From Paulinella micropora (lineage: Eukaryota > Cercozoa > Imbricatea > Euglyphida > Paulinellidae), in the NCBI GenBank assembly GCA_019918135.1, contig WBZZ01001116.1, positions 1-64,000 of the forward strand: 64,000 nt of DNA, read 5' to 3'. The translations under genes were made by a program, and so were the position numbers. Within the stretch, counting starts at the first letter, position 1. The number at the start of each line of letters is the position of its first letter. Shown here one piece after another: positions 36,838 to 46,503 of the stretch. A model generated the notes under the pieces. The model made no database searches, was not told the origin of the DNA, and worked only from the letters and a program-made list of their open reading frames with translations.

Positions 36838-39179
36838 ATGCGTCCGCGCAAGCGCCACCGCACCGGCGTTTCCAGTGCCCTGAGCGGCTGGCAGGAAGTG
36901 TTCTTCTCGCACGGGGTTGGACTGTTGGCGCGACAGGAACTAGTGTCGCTGCTGCGGACGTCGAGGGCCTGGCAGCAGCAGCTGCGTGCCTACCTGTTGC
37001 CGCAGCGGTGGCTAGCGCTGGCCCTAAACGATGCCACGTCCCAGACCGACCTGCCCGAAGAAGTCGTGGCGGCCGCCGAGACGGCTGCCGAGGTTTACCC
37101 TCAGCTCTGCACGTCGCTCACGCTCAAGTACGACCGGGACCATAACCCCGCACAGGCCCCGCTGCTCCCGCGCAAGCGACGCCTGTTGCAGCTGGCCCTT
37201 CCTTGGTTCCGCCACGTCACGCGCCTGTCCCTGGACTGCGACTCGTACGCGGCCGCCGAGCTCTTGGGGGCTTGGGCAGGCTGTGGCGCGGGCCCGCTCC
37301 AGGCTTTGTCTGTCACGCTACGGAACGAGTGTGAGCTGGAAGAGTTTTCAACCAGTATCAGGCCGCCGGTCGAAGAGGCGCTGCGCCTGTTGCTCCCTGG
37401 CTTGCAAGAACTGCACCTGGAGTCGATGTACTTTGGGCCGCATGGGGTCAGCGCGCTGTGGCCGCAGCCGGGCCCCGTACCACCCCTGCGGTGCCTGCGA
37501 TTGGTCGACTGCAGCGACCCTCGGTTGTGGGGCGAGGGCTTTGAGCTCTTGGCCCCGACGCTCGAGGTGTGCGAAGTCCTGGCGGGTTTCGAAGGCGCTT
37601 ACGTCACAGACGTAGAAGAAGGCCTGGTGCTGCCGGTGGGTCCGCGGGCGGTGTGCTGGCGGCGGCTGCAGCGCGTGGTCGCCGGGGGCGGCTTGCCGCC
37701 GAAAGACCTGATCTTGCTGCTGCAGCAACTCGCTCGCGACGAAGACACGGGCGGGCTCGACTGGGACCGCGCCTGCACCCCCGCGCTGCAAACTTATGTC
37801 CTCGGCTTGGGCGTCTGCCTGGACAACACTTCGGAACTGCCTAACTACGAACGCATCGCGCGGTGGGAGCGCGGCGTTCTGGAGCAGCTGCGCCGGGCGC
37901 TCCTGCCCCGGGGGGGCGCCTCTCCTTCTTTTCTGGAGCTGCGGCTGCTCAGACTCGATCTGTGGGACCAGCCGAGCGCGGCCGACCTGGAGGCCCTGCG
38001 GCTCCTGGCGCCCGCGCACTTGACGCTAGTCGACCGCGGCCCGCCCTGGCACTCGCAGGACGAGCACCCCGCCGGCGCCGTCCTGGCACAGCTCTGGAGC
38101 GGCGGGCGGCGCCCCCCGTCCAGGCTGGGGCTCACGCTGGCCCTACTGCCCCCGCCCGCCGCCGCCGACGACGACCCCCCTGCAGAAGAAGTGCAGCGCC
38201 AGCGGATCTTGGCTTGGGGCCGGTCTTACCAGCGCATGTTCGCGAGGCCGGGCGCGCTCGGCGCCACCAGAGAGTTTTCTTTCCACAGCTTCCGGCTCCA
38301 AAGTTATCTGCGGGAGCAAGCGCGATGTTATCTGCCGGGCCTTTTGGAACTGCAGCGCCTAGTGTGGCACGGGCTGTGCTCCTTGGGCGTGCCGCTCCAT
38401 TGCGGCCGCTTCTGGTTGCTTGACCTGCCGTCCCGCAATGCAACCCAAGACGCGCTCTCACCTCCGCCCTTGTGGCCTCCGCGCGGGCCCGCGCTGCCTA
38501 CCCACGGGCTCCGGGGCCAGTTTCGATTCTGCGCTGCTTCCGCTCGTCGCAGGGCGAGGTAGCCTACGGAGTCAAGAACTTTCCGCTGTGGCTGAGCGGC
38601 GCCAGGGCTCGGCGGTCACTCACGGCGCGGGCACGGGCGGGCGACTGCCGCGCCGCTCCGCCGGGGGTGTGGCCCGAGCTGTGGACGTTCCTGGTCTGCT
38701 CCGGCACGCTGGGCGACGCGGCGCGTTCGGAGCGACCGCTTGCGATCCTCGCAAAGAACACAATGCCTTTCGCTAACGACGTGTGGCCCTATGCGCGCCC
38801 GTGGTTCCAGGGCAGCAAGGTGCGGCGCAGGCTGGCAGGTTACGTGGCTATTCTGTTCGATCGCCTCGAGGCGGCGGCGTACAGGGGTTCCGTGTACCCT
38901 CCGTTGAACAGGATCTTGTGCGAGCTCAAAGAAACCCTGGCGGCTCTCAGGCACGACCAGTGCAGGCAGGCATTGCCTAGCGAAATTTCCGGCTATGTGC
39001 TCGAAGACAGAATGCCCTCGCAACGTCTGGACCTGCTGTGCCAAGAGCTGGCGCTCCGCGTGGATGCGGCCCTGTCGGCGCACTACACCCACACCCACTG
39101 GAGGCAGCTGCGAACGCAGCTGCTGGCTCCGTTAGTCGAAATGACGGGCGCCAAAGTCTCTCTCAACTTGATGATTTAA
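36838..39179 (+). CDS. Type-2 F-box-like protein, copy B (one frameshift)
   Basis: ATG 36838 starts MRPRKRHRTGV, a basic N-terminus, then an F-box-like stretch (LARQELVSLLRTSRAWQQQL). Leucine-rich segments follow (GLQELHLESMYFGPHGVSAL, CLRLVDCSDPRLWGEGF). Frame 1 is coding to about 38450; from about 38470 the sense is in frame 3 (LRCFRSSQGEVAYGVKNF), to TAA 39177-39179. Joined, the protein would be about 780 aa and would align end to end with copy A, including YVLEDRMPS against FVLEDPMPR. The shift lies in a C-rich stretch. Only one break is needed, so the gene may be functional with a sequence error. A much deleted copy is at 20884. Confidence 0.7.
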
Positions 39180-41295
39180 TTCGACAGGGAGATTAGACTT
39201 GGTTAATTTGGAATCGAGACTCCGACTGAACGACTGCGCTTTTTGGTACTTTCTTGATGGCGCTTTTAGCGAAGGCGGCTTGGCGGTCTGTGCATATCAT
39301 TCCGGCGCACACATAGGGGGAGAGAAAGGGGCGCCCCCGTTCTCTTCCCCGGGTTTTTTCCTCCGCTCCCCTCACTGACAAAATTTTGATCTTGTCAGCA
39401 GCTCGCGCAGCACCGGTTCGATTTTTCCTCGTCGCCCAGCGCATGCGACAGCCAGCGTTGCGGGGCGCAGGTACACCGACAGTTGTTGTTGTCAGGCCTT
39501 GGGAGCCTGCGACAGATGTTGCATCTTGACGGACGAAAGCAAAACCGGCGCCGTGAGATCTGCTAGATTTCTTCCTATTCGCTTAGATCAGGACAAAGCT
39601 CGACAAACTAAAGCATAAATTCTTCGACCAAAACTAACTTGCACGACTATGATACGACCGGCAAAGGCAGTGCTTCCAGGTTCTTCGGTGGGGGTGCGCT
39701 AGGATGTACAAAAATAATAATAAAAAATCCTTGACAAAGTTTTAATCTTGGCACTGGGAAGGCGGGCGCGTCAAGAATGTATGAATTTTTTGTTATCAAA
39801 GCTCGACAAAGTCTTATACTTGACACTGAGAAATCAGCCCCTTCAGCACGAGCTGAAGGGGGGGCAAAAATAATTAAACTTTGTTTGGAGCCCACAGAGG
39901 GGGGGGGGCGCCTCCCCCACCTTTTTTTCTCTTCTTTTTCCCCTTGAGCCCCCTGAGCCCGGGGGGCTCAAAGAACAGGGGAAGGGCGAGAGAGTGCAGA
40001 AGCTACCTAAAAAAAATATGAAACGCGTCAACTAAGCCCCCCCCTCCCCGATGCCAGGCGCCCCCCCCTCCTTTTTTCTTTGTCAAGACTCAGGGTGCGC
40101 ACATGCGCAAATTTGCGCGACAAATTTTGTGCAAAAAAAGAAGAGAGAAAGAGAAAGAGAAAAATCCTCCTGCTCGAAAAAGGGGAGGGGGAACGGAGGG
40201 AAGAGAGGGAGGGGGGGGGGGGAGAGAGAGAGGGGCGCCCCCGTTCTCTTCCCTTCCCCCTTTTTTCCTCCGCTCCCCTTTATCCCCCCCTCCCCCCTAT
40301 CTTCCCGCTCCCTCTTCTCTCCGAAGGGGGAGGGAGTGCGCAGGACTTGTCATAGTTTTAATCTTGGCACTGAAAACTAAGACAGGGAACTTGAAGGAAA
40401 CACGAGCTGTCATTGCCACAGAGCTGAGAGAGGGAGAGGGAAAGGAGGGCCGGGGCGCGCTAGGAATTTACACGAGAAAATTAATAAAAAAAATCTCTGA
40501 CAAGGTTTTAATCTTGGCACTGGGAAGCAGGCGCGTCAAGAATGTATGAATTTTTTGTTATTAAAGCTCGACAAAGTCTTATACTTGACACTGAGAAACC
40601 TACTCCCCGGCACGAGCTGAAGGGGGAGCAAAAATAAATAAACTTTTTCTTGGAGCCCACAGAGGGGGAATTGGCGGTCTGTGCATGTGATATAGCCGAA
40701 AAAAGCAGCGTGACCAGGCTTTTCTGGCAATACTGCCTTTTTCGGCCATATCAATGCAGGGCGCGCAGATACGCAAATTCGGCGACAAATTTGGTGCAAA
40801 AAAGAAAGAGAGAAAGAGTGCCATAAAGCTCTAGGCTCAGGACTCGTCGCCCAGCACACGCGACAGCCAGCGTTGCGGACGCAAGGTACACCGACAGCGG
40901 GCAAACGCGGGCAGGTGCGATGTCCGGCCGGCGGTATTGGGAATGCAATGACCTTACTGAAACCCCCGGCTCTTGTGCTCAAAATACCGCCGATTGCTTT
41001 GCTTGCGAAACGCACTTTGTCAAGGATTTTTCTTTACTAATATTTTTTTTTTGTACATTTTTAACCGCCCATCCATCCGCCGCAGGGCTGCGCTAGAGCA
41101 CGGTGCGCAAGATATACATAGATGTATATATCTCCAGCTAAGAAAAGGCGGGTGGCAGCAAAACAACAACACGGTTAAGTACACACACACACAGGAAAAA
41201 AACAGGGGGAGAAAGCGGCTGGGAGGGAGGAAGGGGGGGCGGCGCCCTTTGCCCCCCCCCCTTTTTTTTCTTAATAGTATCTCAAACAGAAGCTC
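39180..41295. repeat. Large repeat block without clear genes
   Basis: Contains F pieces (about 39230-39300, 39650-39690) and a full F element (40688-40753). B and A pairs in minus orientation lie at 39700-39835 and 40470-40600. Hairpins CCCCTTCAGCACGAGCTGAA lie at 39838 and, degraded, at 40605. D lies at 39945-40040 and the GACAAATTT block at 40105 and 40780. A G/A-C/T fold-back spans 40170-40340, and a C end lies at 41065-41115. A duplicated stretch TCGTCGCCCAGC to GGTACACCGACAG (39428-39483 and 40845-40900) may be a gene remnant. ATGTATATATCTCC at about 41121 could be a TATA box for the Sel1 gene. Confidence 0.55.
40688..40753. repeat. F element, well preserved
   Basis: TGATATAGCCGAAAAAAGCA on the left, ACTGCCTTTTTCGGCCATAT then CA on the right, with inner CCAGGCTTTTCTGG as at 36250. 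Confidence 0.75.
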
Positions 41296-41595
41296 ATGGC
41301 AACCGACCCCGCCGCGACGAACCCCCCGAAGCTAGCCGGCGGCTACCAGCAGGGCACGGACGTGCCGATGGACGAGACCAAGACCGAGCAAGGCGACGCC
41401 GAGGCACAGTGGCATCTGGCCGTCTGTTACCAGTTGGGCGCTGGCGTGCCATGCGACGAGGTCAAGGCCGCGCAATGCTACCACTCGGGCACAGGTGTGC
41501 CACGGGACGAGGCAGAGGCTGTGCAATGGTATATCCTAGCGGCCGAGCAAGGTAACACCAAGGCGCAGCAGATAGTCGACAACTATTGTAAATAA
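41296..41595 (+). CDS. Sel1-repeat protein, shortened
   Basis: 99 aa from ATG 41296. Sel1 landmarks are clear: GDAEAQWHLAVCYQLGAGVP, DEVKAAQCY, GTGVPRDEAEAVQWY, LAAEQGNTKAQ. Each repeat should be about 36 residues, but two are contracted: DVPMDETKT joins directly to EQGDAEAQ, and KAAQCYHSGTGVP lacks the LAAEQG..AQ part. In-frame deletions inside the array would explain this. Sel1 proteins act as scaffolds in ubiquitin-linked and signalling complexes; bacteria and giant viruses use them against hosts. Whether this short form folds is uncertain. Confidence 0.65.
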   Translation: MATDPAATNPPKLAGGYQQGTDVPMDETKTEQGDAEAQWHLAVCYQLGAGVPCDEVKAAQCYHSGTGVPRDEAEAVQWYILAAEQGNTKAQQIVDNYCK

Positions 41596-41749
41596 AAACG
41601 AACAGTCTTGCTGTCAGGCTGGGAATTATGCTCAGGTGTTTTTCTGTAATTTTTTTTTATTGACTAGAGGTGGTTCCAAAAGTTCAGGTCCAGGTTCAGG
41701 TTTGGACAACGCTCTTCTGCCGTGGGCAAGTTTGTTGCTACATTTTATC

Positions 41750-41870
41750 CCCCGGCACAGCCGCTGAGAGGCCGCTCAGGTGACTCGCTAAGAGTAAGCG
41801 CAGCTGTACAAAGGCCCGGGCGCGTTAGCTGAACCGCGGTTCCGCCAACACCTTATGACCCGCATGGGTA
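41750..41870 (-). pseudogene. Highly deleted remnant of a type-2 F-box-like gene
   Basis: Short blocks follow each other in the order of the 3' half of copy A: GAGAGGCCGCTCAGG (cf. 31984), CGCTAAGAGTAAGCGCAG (cf. 32185), CAGCTGTACAAAGGCCC (cf. 32337) and a GCTAAC/GCCAACACC area (cf. 32630). About 550 bp between them is gone. Confidence 0.55.
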
Positions 41871-41884
41871 AGCGCAGATTTGGC

Positions 41885-42441
41885 GCCAGGGCGTGCCGTT
41901 TCTCTCCGCGGGAAAACGCCCGGCTTTTGTGCTAGCCTCCGGAACGGCCGGTTCATTCGGCGCTAAATCGTGCTGTCCGGGGGGGAGCCGCTACCTTTTT
42001 CGACCATATCACCGGCAGGGAAGGTCAGGGAGCTAGTGAACGTGACCGCTCCGGTCGGGTCAGGAGGGGGGACCACCACCGCTTTGTATTGAAACACATG
42101 TATAAAGAGCAGCAAACGACAGACTTCGCGAGCACACCCCGGCTTCTCAGTGTGCCGTCGACAAATTTTACATCATGCTTAACGAGGCCACACCAGAGAG
42201 CAGAAGAGGACAATGTGGGGGGTGTGGTTACTGCCCCCCCCCCTCCTCTTCCCTCCTCCGTGTCACCCGGCAGCTTCCCTGGGTAACCAAAGAAGCAACG
42301 ATAGCGGGAGGAGGGAGGCAGAAGCACTGGCTAGGGAAAGGGGGGGGGGGGGAAGGGAAGGGAAGGAAAAAAGCTTCCCCTCTCCCCCCTCCCCCAACAT
42401 CTTTCCACTTTGTAAAAGACACAAAGAAGAGGGCGCTACAC
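41885..42441. repeat. E fragment, F half and GA/CT fold-back
   Basis: 41888-41985 repeats the E block (TTTCTCCGCGGGAAAACGCC, CCTCCGGAACGGCCGGTTCA). 41990-42011 is the right end of an F element. 42225-42400 is a C/T run, then a G run, then C/T. No convincing gene. Confidence 0.55.
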
Positions 42442-42612
42442 ATGTCCCAACCTGCTCCGGTGCAAGCCGCTGCACAGACTGGCAAGCGTGCCCTGCCGTC
42501 CGTTGAGAGCAAAAGCAATGCGCTCATACCAGAGAGCCCGCGCAAACGTCCATGCAACGAAAAGGGGCCCAACCACAGAGTCTGGCTCGGCGAATACGAT
42601 AGCACGAACTGA
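42442..42612 (+). CDS. Small basic unknown ORF
   Basis: 56 aa from ATG 42442, ending at TGA 42610-42612 inside the start of an F-element half (CTGATATAGCTGAAAAAGGC). Polar and basic (ESPRKRPCNEKG). No family. The stop overlapping a repeat suggests the tail was cut by an insertion. Confidence 0.3.
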   Translation: MSQPAPVQAAAQTGKRALPSVESKSNALIPESPRKRPCNEKGPNHRVWLGEYDSTN

Positions 42613-42754
42613 TATAGCTGAAAAAGGCAGTATCACCGTAAAAACAGTGTAACTTTCCGGGAGAAATTTCGCGCACTATTTTTTTTTTCACTGTTTTTTT
42701 CCTTGGGAGTTGATCCTCCCGTTCCCTTTCTCTGTTCTCCTCCCGGCGCATTCG

Positions 42755-42950
42755 CTCGCCGATCTCTGCGAACCCTCCCGCGGACGTGTGCCAGCTTGGC
42801 TACGTCCTTTGTTCGCAGTACAAAGGCCGCTGGATCACCGCCGACACACTGCAGAATTCGCGGAGCCACCGGCGGAAGAAACGGCAGAAGAGCTGGTGCG
42901 CGTCTTTTGCGACGGAGTGAGCCAGTCAGGGACTGGACTGGAACCGCTGC
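42755..42950 (+). pseudogene. Shortened copy of the 22645-23120 gene
   Basis: GACGTGTGCCAGCTTGGCTA to CACTGCAGAATTCGC matches 22758-22839. It then jumps to other sequence and ends with GTGAGCCAGTCAGGGACTGG, matching 23053-23073. About 200 bp of the parent is replaced, and the frame changes after QNS. Confidence 0.7.
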
Positions 42951-43103
42951 ACCAACCTAGCGCTGAGCCTCATACGCGCGCAGGGAAGGTCGTCCGACGA
43001 CGCGCTGCGCGTGTATAACTCATTTGACCCCTGGGCGACGGACGACCGCCCGCTCCAAGGCCAACAACCACATTTTCCCTGCTCAACCCCCCTGCGCCCC
43101 TGC

Positions 43104-43450
43104 ATGTCGGGCCATCACCACGAAGACGAGAGACCCCGCAAGCGCCGCTGTCAGGAGCCCGCCAACCGGCTCTTGTCCTTGCCCGACGGCGTCTGGTGGC
43201 TGCTGCGAGACTTCGTGCCTGCCAGTCTGGTGTGGCTGGCCTTGTGTAGCAGGCTTGGGCCGACTCCGACGGTGCCTGCCTCGAGGCTTTTGTGTCACTA
43301 GAGCACCTTTACTTGCGGGGTTGCACCGACCTGACCCCGCTCAGGAAACTTGTCCAACTTAAGTGCCTGAGCCTGGTCTCGTCTTCCGCTGTCACGGACG
43401 ACTTCCTGGCAGCGCTGTCGTCGGCTTGCCCGGACCTCCGCACACGGGGT
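43104..43450 (+). pseudogene. F-box/LRR gene remnant
   Basis: ATG 43104 begins a His/Arg-rich start (MSGHHHEDERPRKRRC), then an F-box-like LSLPDGVWWLLRDF, like LPDNLWPLVRDL of the 14216 gene. The frame ends at TAG 43299-43301. Directly after, another frame gives a leucine-rich repeat pair (LEHLYLRGCTDLTPLRKL, LSLVSSSAVTDDFLAAL), then runs into repeat DNA near 43450. The middle and 3' end of the LRR region are missing. Confidence 0.6.
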
Positions 43451-43544
43451 GCTTTCCTGTGGAAAAAACCGTACGCTATTTTTTTGGGGGGTGCAAATGA
43501 CAATCTCCTCCCCCTCCCCTTTCTCTGTCCCCTGTTCTTTTGTC

Positions 43545-43634
43545 TCCTTGAGCCCCCCGGGCTCAGGGAAGGTCTCCTTGAGCCCCCCGGGCTCAGGGAA
43601 GGTCTCCTTGAGCCCCCCGGGCTCAGGGGGCTCA
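43545..43634. repeat. Three tandem copies of a 30-bp palindromic unit
   Basis: CTTGAGCCCCCCGGGCTCAG plus GGAAGGTCTC, three times with no change, each containing a GAGCCC..GGGCTC hairpin. The third copy runs into a GGGGGGCGGCGCCCCCCC fold-back and a D element (to about 43770). Identical units mean recent amplification. Confidence 0.75.
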
Positions 43635-44006
43635 GGGGAGGGGGGGCGGCGCCCCCCCCCCCTATATATCAAAAGAGCCTTTCTGCATCCCTTTCCTCTC
43701 CCCTCCCTGAGCCCAGGGGGCTCAAGAAACAGGGGAAGGGGGAGGGAAAGGGCGCAGAAGCTACAAAAAAAATAGGGAGAGAAAGGAGGGGAGGAGGCAC
43801 CCCTTTCTCCCTAGTGCCCCCAATCTCTCTTTCCCTCTCTCCCTTGTCAAGAATTTGTAAATTACTTTTTTTTTACTTTCCTGGCTTCTCTCTTCTCTTT
43901 TCTTTCCCCCCCCTTCCCTCTTAATCTCCTAGTTTTCAGTGCAAAGTGTACGACTTTGTCGAACAGAGGCGCACACGTGTTTCTGGCTCGTGTCTAGGTA
44001 CTAGAT

Positions 44007-44156
44007 ATGAACGTGGGTCCACCAATAATGGGCATGATGCACTACGGCACAGCTTCAATGAGTTTTGGGGCTTTTTTTGGCGGTATGCTGGCGGCTGGCA
44101 TCATTTGCAGTGTGTTTGCAGTCGCGATTGGAATGGCACTTGACGGGCCGGACTAG
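44007..44156 (+). CDS. Small glycine-rich membrane protein, 49 aa
   Basis: ATG 44007 to TAG 44154-44156. After a short polar start (MNVGPPIMGMMHYG), residues 18-45 form one hydrophobic helix with small-residue spacing (FGAFFGGMLAAGIIC, then SVFAVAIGMAL), ending DGPD. The G-x3-G-like pattern suits helix packing or oligomerisation. The composition is far from chance in a region that is otherwise repeat-derived. Possible roles are a virion-membrane miniprotein or a small pore-like protein. No family can be named. Confidence 0.55.
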   Translation: MNVGPPIMGMMHYGTASMSFGAFFGGMLAAGIICSVFAVAIGMALDGPD

Positions 44157-44345
44157 AGAGTTTGGTGATAACAGTAAAGACACTGCGAGTCTGCACCAAA
44201 AAAGGAAAGTTGTCAAGGTGTTTACTTTTTTTTTGTTATGCGGCTCATAAGCCCCGAAAAGGCCTTACCTGTGAGCCTTGGCTAATATTTTATTAAAACA
44301 AAAGCTTATGGGTTTACAAGCATCCAACAGAAAAATCTACGATGC

Positions 44346-44680
44346 CTACCTTTTTAGCACATGGATCGTGACGGGCCTTTGGCAGTCAGTGCAGTGCCCC
44401 TTTTCATGACAGATATAGTGCAGCGCCTTTTTTTTCGGCGCTTGGTTGCTGGAAGACAAACCAGGCAGAGGTCGCAGAAATACCGTGATCGGGCGCGGTC
44501 CTCCTGCCGCCAAGTTCGAGCGCCATGAGCCGGTGGAGTACTCGCTCAAACTCGAACTGTTCCGGACGTGCGTGCCTACATCCTGGGCCACACGAAACTC
44601 TTTACCGGACAGACTACGTTGGCTTGGCTCAAGAAAAAGAGGATAGACAGTTTCCGTTGGCTGGGGGGCGCTAAGAATTT
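44346..44680 (-). CDS. Ambiguous coding remnant
   Basis: On the minus strand the frame is open from about 44680 to TAA 44346 without ATG, ending in a cysteine/histidine-bearing tail (HYICHEKGHCTDC). On the plus strand, 44446-44560 reads KFERHEPVEYSLKLELF and a second frame continues AYILGHTKLFTGQTTLAWL, which also looks coding. I cannot decide the strand. A broken gene is likely. Confidence 0.3.
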
Positions 44681-45015
44681 ACAAGAGAAAATTTAATAAA
44701 TTTCTTTTGACAAAGCTTTAATGATTAACTGTCACTGTACCAAGGCGCTGGGGAGGCCTGGATCCAGCCCGGGAAGGGGAGGGGGGGGGGATTTGCAGGG
44801 AAAAGAGGAAGGGGGGTTGTCCCTCCTCCTTCCCCGAGGGGGGGGGAGGGCGCAAGTCCCCCACCCCGCAGAATCTCGGCTTGTTTGGCAAGGGTAGAGA
44901 GCTACTAGTGCCGCAGCCTCGACGGAAAAAACTTTTCGTGGAAGCTTGCCGTGTTTAGCGCTGTATTTTCGTGCGCCACAAAAACTGTACCGTAGATTCC
45001 GGTGCTAGCCCCCAA
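44675..45015. repeat. B element and upstream region of the F-box/LRR gene
   Basis: 44680-44722 is a B element in minus orientation (ACAAAGCTTTAATG). A G-rich/C-rich fold-back lies at 44775-44865. The rest is the probable promoter area; no TATA box seen. Confidence 0.45.
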
Positions 45016-46332
45016 ATGCCGCCACGCCCGCGGAGTGGTGACGACTGCCTGCCGGCGGCGCGCAAGAAGCCGCGGCCGAATCTCTCGACGGACGTAGCCC
45101 TGCTGATCTTGTCCTTCCTACCGCACCAGTACCTGTTCCGTCTCTTGTGCCTGTCACGGGCGGGCTGGCTGGGCCATGCCTGCTGGCAGCGTGCGTGGCC
45201 GCCCGACCTACGGCTGCCGTGCCTGCCCAGCCCGCGCTCGTGCGCTGTGCTGTCGCGGCACGACAGCTCGTTGCTGCACCCGGTCGTGGACTCGAGCGTC
45301 TCGGCGGCGGGCACCCTGCGTACCTGCCGGGCGTGGCTCTGCGCCGCCCGTTCCGTGCGTTTGGTGTCCTGGAACGCGCCGGACCGCACGTCTGAGCTCA
45401 ACTGCCTGCGGGGCTGGCCCCATTTGGACACACTGAAGTTCGAGCACTGCCGTACCTTCCGGGACGACGAGGCGCTGTGGCCACTGGGCCTGCTGTCGGG
45501 GTTGCAGAGCCTGGGCTTCGTGCGCTGCGGCACCGTGCCCGACCTGCGCTGGCTGGCGGCCCTGCCCAACCTCGTGCGCCTATCGCTGGAGGGTGGTAAG
45601 TGTGCACGGGCACGGCTGCACGAGGCGCTGCGCGGGTTGCGGCAGCTGCAGGAGTTGCACCTGCCACACTTTGGTAGATCGCGCTGCCCCGTGTCCTTGG
45701 CCGGGCTGCGCGGGCTGCGGACGCTGAAATTCAGCCGGGACCAATCGGTCGGGGCTAGCGTGCTGCCGGTCCTGGCGGACCTGCTGCGCTGCTTAGCGCA
45801 GCTCCCCGGGCTGCGGCGCTTGTGCTGGCACGACAGCAACGGCCTGCTCAGCGACGAGGTGCTGCAGCTGGCCAGCCCCCGCCTGCCCCGCGTACAGAGT
45901 TTGTGGCTCAGCAACGCCGGCCTGCGCACGTCGGCCTTCTTCGGCCAGTGCCTGCCGGCCCTGCGCCGCGCCTGTGTGGTGCGGGTCCTGTTCCTGCAGG
46001 ACTTGGACCACCTGGTAGCCACAGCCGAGGAAGTAGTGGTGAGCGGGAGCGCGTGCCTGCGCGGCCTGCGCTTCGGCGACGCGTACGCGCTGCGCCGACT
46101 GAGGCTCGTGGGCTGCACGGCGGACGTGGACGGCGGCGCCCTGGGCTACACGCCGCGACTGCGCGCCCTGGACGTGCGCGAGCACGACGGCGCCCTGACC
46201 AACCTAGACAGTCTGGCCCGCCTGCCCGCGCTGGCTAGCCTGGACCTGCGCGGGACCCGGCTGAGCAAGACCAACCTCGACGAGCTCGCGAGGCTGCGCC
46301 AGCGTACCGGTCTGCGCGTCGTCACGTGCTAA
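45016..46332 (+). CDS. F-box-like / leucine-rich-repeat protein (type 1 paralogue)
   Basis: 438 aa from ATG 45016; an upstream GTG at 44971 is less likely. Basic start (ARKKPRPN), F-box-like LILSFLPHQYLFRLLCLSRA (residues about 29-48), then leucine-rich repeats (LPNLVRLSLEGG, LRQLQELHLPHFG, LRGLRTLKFSRD, LPALASLDLRGT) to the end. It aligns over its whole length with 3599-4966. Both keep the F-box and the LRRs, so both are probably functional. Very GC-rich codon use. The tail is followed by a tandem TTTTTAGGTTTTGACGGC. The expected role is selection of a host target for ubiquitination; inferred. Confidence 0.75.
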   Translation: MPPRPRSGDDCLPAARKKPRPNLSTDVALLILSFLPHQYLFRLLCLSRAGWLGHACWQRAWPPDLRLPCLPSPRSCAVLSRHDSSLLHPVVDSSVSAAGTLRTCRAWLCAARSVRLVSWNAPDRTSELNCLRGWPHLDTLKFEHCRTFRDDEALWPLGLLSGLQSLGFVRCGTVPDLRWLAALPNLVRLSLEGGKCARARLHEALRGLRQLQELHLPHFGRSRCPVSLAGLRGLRTLKFSRDQSVGASVLPVLADLLRCLAQLPGLRRLCWHDSNGLLSDEVLQLASPRLPRVQSLWLSNAGLRTSAFFGQCLPALRRACVVRVLFLQDLDHLVATAEEVVVSGSACLRGLRFGDAYALRRLRLVGCTADVDGGALGYTPRLRALDVREHDGALTNLDSLARLPALASLDLRGTRLSKTNLDELARLRQRTGLRVVTC

Positions 46333-46503
46333 CCGCGGCGGTCTCCCCCCCCATTCCCCGTACTACTTATTTGACGGCTTTTTAGGTTTTGACGGCTTTT
46401 TAGGTTTTGCCATCATGTTTCTGTGGACACAATCATTGCCACACAAGGACGGCCTGCAGCATGCACATGAAATCAGCGGGCACGCTCTCGAGTCCCTCTT
46501 AGA
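46333..46503. other. Spacer with tandem GACGGCTTTTTAGGTTTT
   Basis: GACGGCTTTTTAGGTTTT occurs twice in tandem (about 46373-46408), just after the LRR gene; it may be a transcript-end signal. A 35-codon ORF (about 46413-46520) is not convincing. Confidence 0.35.

Noticed and set aside
44955..46118. A 387-codon ORF antisense to the F-box/LRR gene
   Set aside because: A shadow of the very GC-rich codon use on the other strand; the plus-strand LRR pattern is unmistakable and has a paralogue.
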